Origin: Moniliophthora roreri
Taxonomy: Eukaryota > Basidiomycota > Agaricomycetes > Agaricales > Marasmiaceae
Direction: 5' to 3'
Assembly (NCBI GenBank): GCA_001466705.2
Contig: LATX02000181.1
Coordinates: 310,001-374,000 of the forward strand
Length of the DNA: 64,000 nucleotides
Within the stretch, counting starts at the first letter, position 1. Every line of letters starts with the position of its first letter. Of this stretch, positions 23,316 to 34,558 are shown piece by piece. The translations under genes were made by a program, and so were the position numbers. The notes beneath the pieces are model-generated. The model saw only the letters and a list, made by a program, of their open reading frames with translations. It had not been told where the DNA came from and made no database searches.

Positions 23316-23994
23316 TAGGGTAACATAAATGTCGTGTTTTTTTTTTTTTTTTTTTTTTTTTGCGGGGGAAATTTGAAACCCGGTGCAAAGTAGAGAGTAC
23401 CATATATATGCATGCTAGGTCCGACTTTGCTACACCCCCCCCCCCCCCCCCCCCGGGCACGGCAGCATTAATCATGAAATCCCCTCTCCACCAGCGCGCT
23501 TTTGACTTGTGTGATTGGCTTCCCAGTCCTCCAAATTTGTCATGTTGGGACTCTGGCGTCATTGGTAGTGTACGCTATGACAACACACTTGTTCTTTTTT
23601 TTTTTTTTTCGAGTGTGGGAGACTGTGTGGAGGATGGCAAGGCTCCCGTGGGACACACGACACGAGCTAAATGCCCCGAAAGGGTTGACTTGGTGGAGCG
23701 ATTGAATGTTGAATTCTTTTTTTTTTTTTCTTTGTTTAGGTATCTTGATCGAAACCTCGAGTTGTTTCATTGTGTAAGGTTGCCGGGAATTGCGAAGATT
23801 GTCCGGGTAGCGGTTGATAGTTTATACCCAGAGAATTGAAAAGAGCAACACTTTTTGGAACTAGCAAATGTGGATCGAATGGATCTTTTGTGTGTAAAGC
23901 TCCAAGTTTAGCGAAGGAAAAAAAACAGTTTATCTGATGTAGTTGACGTGCCCGTGGAAGAGAAAAGGAATCTTTGTCCTTTTGATTTGTTATA
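23316..23994. other. Homopolymer-rich spacer between the inverted tRNA-Asn genes
   Basis: No gene supported. It holds a T25 tract (23337-23361), a C20 tract (23435-23454) and further T-runs near 23596-23609 and 23717-23729. The density of homopolymers may reflect slippage, or uncertainty in the assembled lengths. Confidence 0.5.
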
Positions 23995-24098
23995 CTGCCC
24001 CAGTGAGGCTCGAACTCACGACCTTCCGATTGTTAACACGCACATTTCACTGAACTCCGATAACAGTCGGACGCTGTAACCAACTCAGCCATGGGGCA
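23995..24098 (-). tRNA. tRNA-Asn (GTT), second copy in inverted orientation
   Basis: The mature sequence is identical to the tRNA at 23211-23315, but the intron is different in sequence (minus strand, begins TCGGAGTTCAGTG). The 5' end is at 24098 and the discriminator at 23995. The two copies converge, as do the tRNA-Met pair 4 kb upstream. Confidence 0.9.
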
Positions 24099-27000
24099 GA
24101 TATTGTACGCACTATATGTATCCATACAGCAGAGCACAAGGCGAGTTAGCGAGGTCACTGGCCTGGAGAGAAAACCCTGAGAAGCCTGTTCCAGCAGGGA
24201 TATTTCCTTATAAAATTAGTAGCGTCCGCATACGCAACATTCTGAGGTGCACCGTGCCGTATCCAACAGATTTTTTTTCTCCACAGCAGGTTGACGTCAT
24301 CTGAAATATTGGTACCGAAGCGCACTTTGGCCCGCCATGACAAGGTAGAATCGTTGGTCGGGCGAGCTAGGAGACGGATGGGTATGATCCCCGTTTCATT
24401 TCGCTTTCGCTTTTTGAAAATAACGGTATGACACAGAATCTGGATCAAGCGAACAGGGTGCTACCGAGGATGCTAGTCTCTCGCAGAAAAGAGGGCCGTT
24501 GCAGGTTTACACTCTGATTGGCCTGTGATATATTGGAACCTTGGGACTTGGTGGTGTTGGTCCTTGTGGAGTATATTATCTACATGTGGACCAGGAAGGT
24601 ATGTCTCTAAGATTAGAATGCTTGGTGTGGAATGGTTGACTACTTTTCTCCCTGTCCAAAGTTGAGGAGCCAACATTTTGGGATAAATATTCGTGCTGGG
24701 TGTGTCACTGTGATGCAATTGGATAGCTCCCACGAAATCAATGGTTTCCTTCAAGATCTGTTTTTGGCCATTGCGTTATGAATCGCTGTCTCTATCGCCA
24801 TTTTCATTTGATCTCATGCACCGCTTCATGGATCATCCAAAAGCAATCCCATTCTTTCACGTTCTTCCCCGCCGACGAATGTGCCTCACTCTTCTTTCCG
24901 AAACAACCGCTTCTTTGGCGGTCTTCTGCATGAAGTTCGTCATACCAGGATGCTCACTGTCGGAACAATACGATACAGCCGTTGGTTTCGAGCTCATCAT
25001 GTTCTAGTTGAAGATTGCCTTGCTCTTCGGCTGAAGCTGCAGCTAATCTGACGGTATACTACCTTCTACCACATTGCTCTTGATATCCTCTTGGTCAATT
25101 TTGAAACGGACCCAATCTCATCTTCATCAAACGAGCAACCTTGACACCTCAGGCCCTACCATAGCCGCTGATGAAATGACTTTGATACTGAAAGTTTGAC
25201 CAAGTTGTAAATCAAAGGAGGCGATCGTTACTCGAGCGACTTGCAACAATCAGTATTTTTCCCATGACTAGTGACCATATCCAGAGAGGAAAGCTTGAGC
25301 TGGTCACTTTGGGGACGCATTAGCAGTGATTATCATAGTCATGAATGACGAAATGGTACCGACAAAGCAGATGAGCAGTAAGCCTATGAGTATATATGCT
25401 GAACTTGATCGATGAAGACAGACGGATCCGGAGAGGCGCCCATTTAGCGCCGATGACGCGACTTGCTCTCGACCATCACGATCCGCGGCAGGTCGTTCGT
25501 TCCAACGAACAACAGCAAACGGCGAAATGGATTTGGGTAGACATGTATGTTCCTGTGTATTTTGTCTATGAAACTTTTATCTCTAACAGCACATCAACCA
25601 GCAAAATGAATGAGGATGGGATTTTTCAAACAGTTTCACATCCCGCCCGGAAATACTAACAAAAAATATTTTTGAGACACCAGGGCGTCACAAAACCTCG
25701 CATGTATACCCAGATGATGCTCTGTGGTACTATGGGATCCGTTAGTGCATGTTCCTTGCTTCCGAGTCAAAGTCAATATTCTGGCACTTCTAGGGAGATC
25801 AAATTCATATCCAAACTTGTAAATCTTCCTTCCATGATCCGGGCCTTTGTCTCTCAAAACAAAGTTATCACAGAGTTCATCTAAGAGTCAAAATACTGCT
25901 CAAAGCGGAGGCAAGGAGGAGGCATCAGACTGTATGACAAGGTTCAAGAGATCTAATAGGCTATGTAACCAACCAGTGGAAGACAGTGACCAGAAAGTGG
26001 AAGTCAGTAACAGTATAGTAATGGGCAGTAACAGTGCAGTAACGGTCCGTAACAGTAAGTGACAAGTCAGTAGCGAGTAAGTAATATATGCATAGTTCAT
26101 GCTACTTTAATGAAGTGGAAATTTATATATTCGGTTGAAAATGTTGCCCATTGGAGCTCCCCGTTCTCGAATAGTGATCAGTGAGCATCCGGACTGTGCT
26201 CAAGCCTTTAGACCATGGAAATGAAGGTCCAGAGACTTTCTTCATCGCTGAAGTACTCAGGTAGTGCTTCGTGACTTCTAAGCCTCACTCGGGGACTCCC
26301 GGAACGGTGTCATGGCATCATGAAGATCATTTGGCATGGATAATTGAAAGCCAAGAATCAATTAATGTTTTCCTAATGAATTATGTGCAGTACACAGCCG
26401 TTCTACACTTTCACCTGCTCATAGCACTTGTATAGTAATTTAATACAATCACCAGACTTGCCACATAGCCTATGTTCAACGCCGAGGGACAGAGGAATCC
26501 AGAAGGCAGTTACTATTTTCGATTGAAGCCAGTAACCATCGTGGGAAAGTAGTGACCTGACTTCTCGTCCTTGAACCACGACGACGGCGAGCCTCGCAGG
26601 CACTGGTCCTCACATCTGGCAGGGTTCCAAGCATTCTCAACTCAACTAATCATTCAAAATAATACGATGAAAAATGCAAAGGTAAGTAACATGCAGTAAC
26701 ATACAGTAACGGCAGTAACGTTACTGACACCCGTTACAGTAAAATATTGTGGCCCCTTCTCGTCGAGTGAATTGTACTCCGTGGTCCTATGAACATTCTA
26801 GTGGGACACCCACAGTCCTTGCCTCGGAGAGCATCTCAATGGAGATTCTGCGCTTCGCTTCTTGGTGCTTTCGGTCATAAGAACACTATACTTGACACAG
26901 TCCGCTGAATTTGGCTCAACTTAGGCTTATTAGAAGGCACTCTGCTTTTGAACCATAACTAATGGGAACCTTTCAAGACTACGAGGATATTTTTCTATTA

Positions 27001-27240
27001 CTCTCAATTGTAAAGCTTTACGGAATATGCTTCAAGTTCATCAAAAATCTACGTTGTCACCAAAGACTGGCTGTGTGAATACTAAATATCGTGTCTTCTG
27101 TTCTCTAATCGCATACTTTGCCTCATCGCCCCCCCTTTGGGGCATCTTATTCCTCTTTACGACCTGATCACAAACCAAGGCTGTCCATTGGTATATAAAA
27201 GCTCCATTCTCAAGTCTTTCTAGTCCTCACCTCTGCCATT
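24099..27240. other. Gene-poor intergenic region with CAGTAAC-type short repeats
   Basis: No gene could be supported in about 3.1 kb. Irregular repeats of GTAACAGT/CAGTAAC occur at about 26003-26075 and again at 26688-26745. The second cluster includes inverted copies (CAGTAACGTTACTG). The 600 bp between them contain no ORF and may be an internally uncharacterised repeat element. Sequence at 24160-24260 has a diverged copy at about 28505-28600. Confidence 0.4.
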
Positions 27241-28331
27241 CTCTTGGTATCGCCATCGCTAGTGCACAAAAATGCTTCGACAGGGTCTGCTTTGACTCCT
27301 GTACTCGCAGCTTCCCACCAACCTGCATTGGCAGAACAACATCCACCAGAATGTGCTACAACAACATCTGTTCCGAGGCCTGCTCCACAGTTGCCAGTGG
27401 ATTATTTCAGTGTTTTGGAAAACTGACATCTGGCCCTGGAGACAAAGAGCCACCCACACAACCTAAATACAAAGCCAATTGTCCCAACAACAGAGGACAT
27501 AGGGGTATTGCAATTCTTCATGGCCTTTCCACAAGGCAACATTACAATTATTCCCCTTACCTTCCACCACAAGGCTGAAGTTGGAATGCCATCTTTCCAC
27601 TACCCATTTCCCTCTATCCCATATATACAATGTCCTCTCCAATTCTAATTCAATGTTCTATCTGTACCACAGTACCATGCTATCTCTCCATTCCAATTCA
27701 CTGCTCATGCCTCCTTTCCAAACTTAGAGTGTCCTCTTCATGGTGTGCTCTCCTAATACTCCAATTTATTCATTCCAATTCACTGTTCATGCCTACTCAC
27801 ATAGCAAAATGATTGGAATGATTTTTAAATACACAGGCTTGTGAGATCCTTGAGCTGCCATTCCAATGATACTCATTTGGGCATATGATTGGAATGCTTT
27901 CTGCAAGTGACAATAATGAATCAGCCTTCTTGCAATTCACAGAATCCCAATGATACTCATGAAGACATAAAATTGCAATGCTTTCAGCTTTGAGTGATGC
28001 TCAACATCCAGATGCACACAACATACATGACATGTTGAAATGGCCTAGTATCTGGTCCATGCACTTGTTTTCTTTGCTCCGTGCCCTAAAGTTTCCCACA
28101 CTCTTCTTTGTTTCTCAACCAGCTTCTTTTTCCATATCTATAACCATCAATATGCAAGGTGAGAATTGAAGAGCAACATGTCTGCTTGTGTTTAGAACTA
28201 GTGAGTGCATTGAATGCATCTTTTAGTCATGTTAGCTATAGCAAAGATGATGGTTTAGTTCTGTAGTGATGTGGTCATTTAGAACAAATTGACAGAAAAG
28301 AAAAAAGATTTTTTACCAATGGCATCTCAAA

Positions 28332-28429
28332 CTGCCCCAGTGAGGCTCAAACTCATGACCTTCTGTTTGTTTACTGCAAAAGAACTATATATGACAGTTG
28401 GATGCTGTAACCAACTCAGCCATGGGGTA
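28332..28429 (-). pseudogene. Decayed tRNA-Asn copy
   Basis: It aligns end to end with the tRNA-Asn at 23995-24098. The differences inside the mature region are mostly CpG changed to TpG or CpA: CTCGAACTCACG becomes CTCAAACTCATG, CTTCCG becomes CTTCTG, and GTCGGACG becomes GTTGGATG. The acceptor stem is also damaged (GGGGTA for GGGGCA) and the intron differs. Downstream flanks (28495-28600) match 24150-24260 in diverged form, so the duplication included flanking DNA. Confidence 0.8.
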
Positions 28430-29779
28430 AACATTGTAATTTAATCTTGATTTTGCCTATATGTCCTTACCTTGCTATGTAGTGTATGGATAGGACAAGA
28501 ATTATACTGGTCTGGAGAGAAGCCAATTCCAGTTTCCTTGCAAAGTTGATGTCTGCATATGTAAATTTAATTTTGAAATGCACTGTGCCATATGAGTTTG
28601 TTTGGTGTATAGATTGTGTGCCATTCAACAGTTTCTCTTCCTCATGTAAGGCCCTGGAGATTGACTCCAGAGAGATAGACATCTGATAATGAACTTGCAT
28701 TGTAAGAGACAAAGAGTAACACCTTTAGTGTACCTGGCACTTTTCTAACAGATAACTTTACACTAAGAGTTCTGTTGTTTGTTTTTTTTGTTTCATGAGA
28801 AATTGAAATCAATATCAGGAACACAAAGAAAAAAGAGAAGGATACAAATCTAATCCTGTCCAAAGACTCTAAACTTGTTTCTTGACCACTGAGAACAGGT
28901 TACCATAGCATCTGGACCCACAAAAATAGCAAAAAATGTTGCTTTCAGCATCTCACCCACCATTCTGCACATTTAAATGTCAAAGTTGCTCCAGAATCCA
29001 ACCAAAAAGCACACATGGTTTGCATGGTCTTCTTGGTTTCTTCCATATCAACCATTCAGATTCTAAGTGCCCAATGTTCCAATGGATGCTAGTGAAACAC
29101 CAGATGCTCAGCAAGTTTGTTGCTGCAAAAATCACAGTTGGCTGAGTGACTTGTATACCCATCTTGATCATTTTCATCTCTGAACATCTTGTCTTAGGCT
29201 CTGCAGATGCCAAAACATACTCAACATCATCTAAATGCTCTACCTGTCTATACTGGTTGTTGAGGCTCTAACATGTATTATGTTTAGACTTTGTACATGG
29301 AATTCACAAACCAGGTTTATGCAACAGATACTGAGACAATCTATGCAGACATTTCCTTGTCTGGATTTTGAATTGTCTCTGCTAATGGGCCCCTCTCAAT
29401 GTCAATTGTCTGTATATGTGATCTGGAATCTGAATTCCCAGATCCAGGAACTGCACCATCAGCAAATTGAAGACTTGACACAACTTGGTTCATGGTTGTG
29501 TGTTCAATAGTCTTGCCTCTAGCTGCCCATATAATAATCAATGTTGGGGCAATTCCCTATAAAGGCATATCAAGTTAGTTGATAACAAAATAAGAAATGT
29601 TGAACTCACAGCAACTTGGTATGTGACTAAAAAAAGTTGAAAAGGGATTGAACCCTGAACCTCTGGATCAAGTACAAAAGTGTAAACAACATAGGTAATA
29701 AGAAAGATGGGGTAGAGGATCCCGCTCTCAAGGCTGACAAGTCAAGTGAGAACAAGACCTCAATATCAAAGGAGAGTTG

Positions 29780-30892
29780 AAAACATACATGATAGCTACA
29801 ATTGTGTTATACTTGGTTTTAATAGCAGGGCCCAAATGTTTCCGTGCTTCTCTGCTGATCCACCATATGCGGCCAGCTACAGGAAGTAAGTTAATGTCTA
29901 GTTTTCACAGATCTGCCAGGACTGACCTGTCAGCAATGTCAAAATGAAATTAACACTCATATCTGCAAGCCAGAATGCAGTGTCCATAGTATTACCCTGA
30001 AGGTATATCTGTGCTTTTGCTGGATCAGCAGTGTTGCTCATACCAATGACCCAAAATGCAGAGGCAACAATTTCACAGACTAGTACCAGTGCCAGGATGA
30101 GCTCAGTAATGCAACCAAACTGTGAGAAGACTTACTAGCTAGTGAAAGTATCATAAAGATAAATAGGAATGCAATCCATTTAGATGAGCCCCATATCACA
30201 TAGCAGCAGTGGAGCTGAGTAGGTTCAAGAGTAAGTGTGGCAATTCATAAGGCAGAATTACTATGAGGGACATACTAGCATCAAATTTGCCATAGTTCTA
30301 TTTCAGATGGATTAGTTAGTAAATTCAAACGCACAAACAAAATGGGCTTACACAAGGCATAGTGGTAGAATCTGCTCAAAGCCACTAGGACACTGTCAGT
30401 CATGACAAGTCCACATAACTAACTCCCTACATACATTATGATTGTCTTTGCATTATCATGGTACAAGTATGCCAAAAATGATGCCCAATCTTGATTTTTT
30501 GTAAATGTGAACCACAGAGTTGCTTCATAGGCATAGGCAAAGGTCTCCACAACAAGATGTGCACTTGTCAGGGTAAAAAGTGCTATGGTGAAAAACATAT
30601 AGAGCACTCTGTTTGGGCGATCTTGTCAGTAGATGAGAATATAGAGTGAAATAATGAATAGAGCTGTGTAGATGCCTGGCATGGGTTGCATGTCAGATCC
30701 CTGTAGTGACTGTGCTGTGTTTGACTTTACCATACACATAAAACATAACCTAGAGAAACAGTAGAGCACTGAGAAGATGGAAACTGACAGAAAAAGAAAA
30801 CATACAGTAAGGTTTGCTATTGGGCTCACCAGGACATTGGCAGTTGAACCAAAAGGTGCAACATCTTCTTCTGTTACAGAGGAGTTGGACAT
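29780..30892 (-). pseudogene. Decayed multi-transmembrane protein gene (Agaricomycete family)
   Basis: ATG at 30890-30892 starts MSNSSVTEEDVAPFG. Canonical introns lead to 'VMFYVYGIYTALFIISLYIL', then 'RVLYMFFTIALFTLTSAHLV', 'LILALVLVCEIVASAFWVIG' and 'GRIWWISREARKHLGPAIK'. This order of hydrophobic segments and the GRIWWISREAR block are typical of a large Agaricomycete family of multi-span membrane proteins of unknown function. The frame is broken by TGA between 'YILIY' and 'QDRPNRVLYM' (about 30625-30630), just where CGA to TGA by CpG deamination would give a stop. The region around 30330-30430 could not be joined cleanly. The 3' end is undefined. Confidence 0.6.
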
Positions 30893-33800
30893 AGTACACA
30901 GTCACAGTATGAGAGATGAAATGGACTGAGCTCTGCTTTTTATACTCTTCAATTTCCTTTGTGTCAAAAGTGTACAGAAAGAGTAGTTATTTTGGACTCT
31001 GTCAAGATGCCATGTAAGATGGGCACTGCATGAGTAATAAGGTGAATCTGGAAGTTGTTGATATAGTGGAGCAAACATCTAGAGTAGCAGTGATATTGCT
31101 GGTCAAAGATCAGCATCATTACACTGAAACCTTGCAACCTGTATGATCTCACACATCTCCTTTAGTCCTCAATAAGAAATTTGAACCTCTGCTATGCTAT
31201 TACTGTTGACATAACTGCAGATAACTCACAGGATATTGAATTACAATGAGAACATGGATAGGAAACTGAATGCTGTGCTGTAATCCTGGCCAGCTGAGCA
31301 ATGATCAAATTAATGGTAATATGAATGAAAAACCTTCTAAATCTAAAGAATCCCAAAGTGATGGCACCACATGATCCTCAATCCCTCCTGGGGCTTGAGT
31401 GAGATGATTAGGACTTATGGAAAGGTAGTAACAATTTGTTGAACATCTAAGGCTACTGGATGCAATTTGCTAACTGAGATATGCAGGAATAAAGATGCTG
31501 TTATAATTGATTGATTGTTGAGACCTGGTGTGAGGTTCCTGCTCATCTGCTTGATTCTTGAGTCTGGCTAAAAAAACAAACACTGATTATCAGTCTTTGA
31601 AATTCTATCTTTAGAATATATCATGATCAGGCTGCTGCCAGTTTACTTGCCTTGTCAAATGTGGTGCCCAATCATACTACAAGGGATGGAAAACAAAACA
31701 AGCCAGGGCTTGACATTGTCAAGCCCTGGCATAGCTTTCATTTCCTCAAGTGCTCAAAAGGCCAAATGAACTTGACTGAGCTCTGGAGTTATGTGCATGA
31801 GGAGTCATCAATTGGACTTCACAGCCAGAAGATCCCTGTTCCCTCAGCTCAATTGAGTGGCCTGGTATCAGATGGACAAATGAAAATACTCTACCAACAG
31901 ATTGGAGTAGAGGAAAACCAAAAAAAGTTGATATGGGTCAGAGTTGCAGGCTCACCACTGTCATTCAAATGGTGGCCAGTTGGAATGTGAAGCCAAGTGG
32001 TCTGTCTTAAGCTTAGATTTAGATTCGCCCTCCCCCTTATCAAAAATCAATTATTGGATGACAGGAAATATTAGTTGTATTCTAGTACAATGTCAGAAAT
32101 TACTGTCAGAATTTCTCTAAAAGAAAATTCCATCATCTAGTGATGGTTTGATCCAGACTCAAACTGGAGACCTGTGCTGACACCAATATTTCATATATCA
32201 CAATGTTAGACAGATGTGATAGCCAACTACACTATTGAACCATTATTCCCTTGCCTAGTTTTACAGACCTTGTATGCACATTTATTCCTTTGTTTTTGTT
32301 CATTAACTAATACAATCTGAATAAGTAACTCTAGTCAAGAAGGAGAAGAAAGTTTGTGTCCATAAGGCAGTCATACAAATATTGTCATTATAATAGCAAG
32401 GAAAGAAAGAAGAAGGAAAAAAGTGTCACAAGTAGGCTAAGGTAATTGTTGCTATAGGTAGGTATCATCATTTTTTGCCTCTCAATCCCTTCTCCCACCA
32501 CTCCCTCCAGCACCTTCCTGTTCCATCTGCCTAGATGTCTTCTCCAGTGGCCTTGGTCCCTCCCTCAGCAACAAACTCTCATACATAGGTAGAATCTCAT
32601 TTCTTGCTAGACCTGCATCTTCACCTGTAGTGGTGAGTCTTTGACAAAAAAACTCTGACAGATAGCCTGACAAATATTTGGCTATAAATAGGCTCTAGGA
32701 GCATGCTGGCACACTTCTATAAAATTTCCATACTGGAAAGTAAATTCCCACAGCCTCTGGAAGGTTTTCTGGTGCACTGGACCATATTGAGGCATAATGG
32801 GGGGCTAGAGAATTGCATTTATGAGCTAATAGACTTGCTTATACTGTAGGATGATGCTCTTGCAATATGGGGGCACAGGGATGCCAAAAAGAGGTATATG
32901 AAATGAAAGTATATAAAATTCATTAATTGTAAAGTATAAATTTACAACAGGGATTTTGAGGTATACTCTTTTTGGCAACACCTAATGGCTGAGATTTTGA
33001 GAGAGATGCAATGAAAACACTTTGTAATTGTGGAGCCTTGGCCCTTGGCTTGTGAGACTGTGATGACATGAGGTTAAGCTGAGTACACAAGGTTACAACA
33101 TAAGGTCTAGGCTCTGATTGGCTTTGAGTTGCTTGGGCCATTGGGCCATTAGTCATCACATCATCTTCTTGAATATCAACCACAATAACCCCACAATGAC
33201 CATGCCTGTATTCAGATTGTCAACCTCCACCATTCTCCCCCCACATTCTATGTTCAGTCTACATCCATTAAAACAGGTGAACCATATAGGTGCATTGTCT
33301 CTCCAACCCATCATTGCACTCCTTGAGACCTCTTCAGGCTATACTGTGTGCCAATTCATCACAGTTTGTCATTTTTTTTGGCATTATGTTCATCAACTGA
33401 CTACAGCAGTACAGATAATCTTCTCTCATGGGAAGTTTTTGTTGCCATTTATTGTGCACAGGCTGGTACATTTCACTCTATCAGAAAGTCATGAACAAGT
33501 CCACTGACACTTCAAACAGATTGGTTGTATTCACTTCCTATTCTATTGAATCCACCTACATGTATGCTTTAATATATCAGGCTTTCTGGGAAGATTTTGC
33601 TAACAGTTCTGAACAGACATTGCATCTTACTACACCATGACTTCTCCAACTCTCGCATATTCAAACTACCCTTCTCTTGGAGAACCTCAGGTGTTCATTT
33701 AGAATGTCTGAGCTGAGTAGCTGGTCAGCCATGTCACTTGCAGCTGAAGATGGACACTGATTTTGGGTGTCAACATTTCAAGATTGCACCAGCCACCATA

Positions 33801-34216
33801 CCCTGTAGGTGATAGGTCAGTGATGCATAAGTACCAATTGACAATGCAACTAATGGATGTTGGACCTCTATTACAGCTACTCATGTACTGAAGTTCCCAA
33901 GAGGATTTGGAGAGGATGTTGCTAGGGAGGAATGGGTAGCAGCCAGTGGAACTTGGTAAATTCAAGGGAATCATCACTTTACTATGCTCTCTATTGGCAA
34001 CATTGTGATATCAGTACAATGAATTATCAAAAAGTGTTGTCATGAGGCTGAACCTGTGTATGTTACCAGTTCTTATCAATGTTACATTCTTTACCATGCA
34101 TACCATCACACCCTTTATTACCCAGTAGAGTGGCAATGAAGTAGAGAAGTCTGATTTCCTGCGGGCTCGAAGTTACTGGAAAGAAGCACAGAGATTCAAT
34201 ATGAGTCATAGGTAGG

Positions 34217-34320
34217 TCAAAATCACATTTAAGGGCATTTTGAGGACACTTGAGGACATTTTGAGGACATTTCAGGACATCTGAGGACATCGAGGACATG
34301 TCCTCAACCATGTCCTTAAA
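34217..34320. repeat. Irregular AGGACAT tandem repeats
   Basis: Six or more copies of (T)GAGGACAT(TT) occur in about 75 bp (34238-34305), ending in an inverted copy ATGTCCTCAACCATGTCCTT. It sits exactly at the right edge of the CpG-poor block, so it may be the end of an old element. Confidence 0.6.
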
Positions 34321-34558
34321 AATGTATATGCCCGATCTGGCGTAGGAGACCCTGCTCTGTTCGTATGACCAGCAGAGCTCGAAGAATGTCTGTTAGTTTG
34401 TACAAAGTGTACTTTGGCGTGTACTGCAGGTTACGGGTGTTGGATATGTCTTTCGTGCATGACCGAATGAATGCTTTTTTACGCAAAGTTAGTAATCAGT
34501 ACAAAGAAGTGCGCCCTGGGTATACTGGGAATTTTATGACGATCCCAAAGCCCAATAA

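Larger units (their letters stand above)
27241..34350. other. CpG-depleted block with decayed genes
   Basis: Over about 7 kb CpG is nearly absent while TpG and CpA are frequent; the DNA on both sides (for example 20.6-23.1 and 34.6-38 kb) is CpG-rich. The block contains a decayed tRNA-Asn (28332-28429) and a decayed membrane-protein gene (29780-30892). An isolated frame at 31652-31990 (112 residues, begins MSNVVPNHTTRDGK) has no recognised domain and may also be a relic. This is the pattern expected of cytosine-methylated repeat or silenced DNA in basidiomycetes. No intact transposon ORF was found. Confidence 0.6.

Noticed and set aside
23360..23839. 159-residue plus-strand frame with a Pro run
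   Set aside because: The frame is kept open by the C20 and T homopolymers between the tRNA-Asn genes; no motif and no conserved context.
31652..31990. 112-residue plus-strand frame in the CpG desert
   Set aside because: No recognisable domain, no splice or promoter context, in a decayed region; mentioned only as a possible relic.
34238..34305. CRISPR-like array
   Set aside because: The AGGACAT repeats are short, irregular and without spacers, and the genome is eukaryotic.
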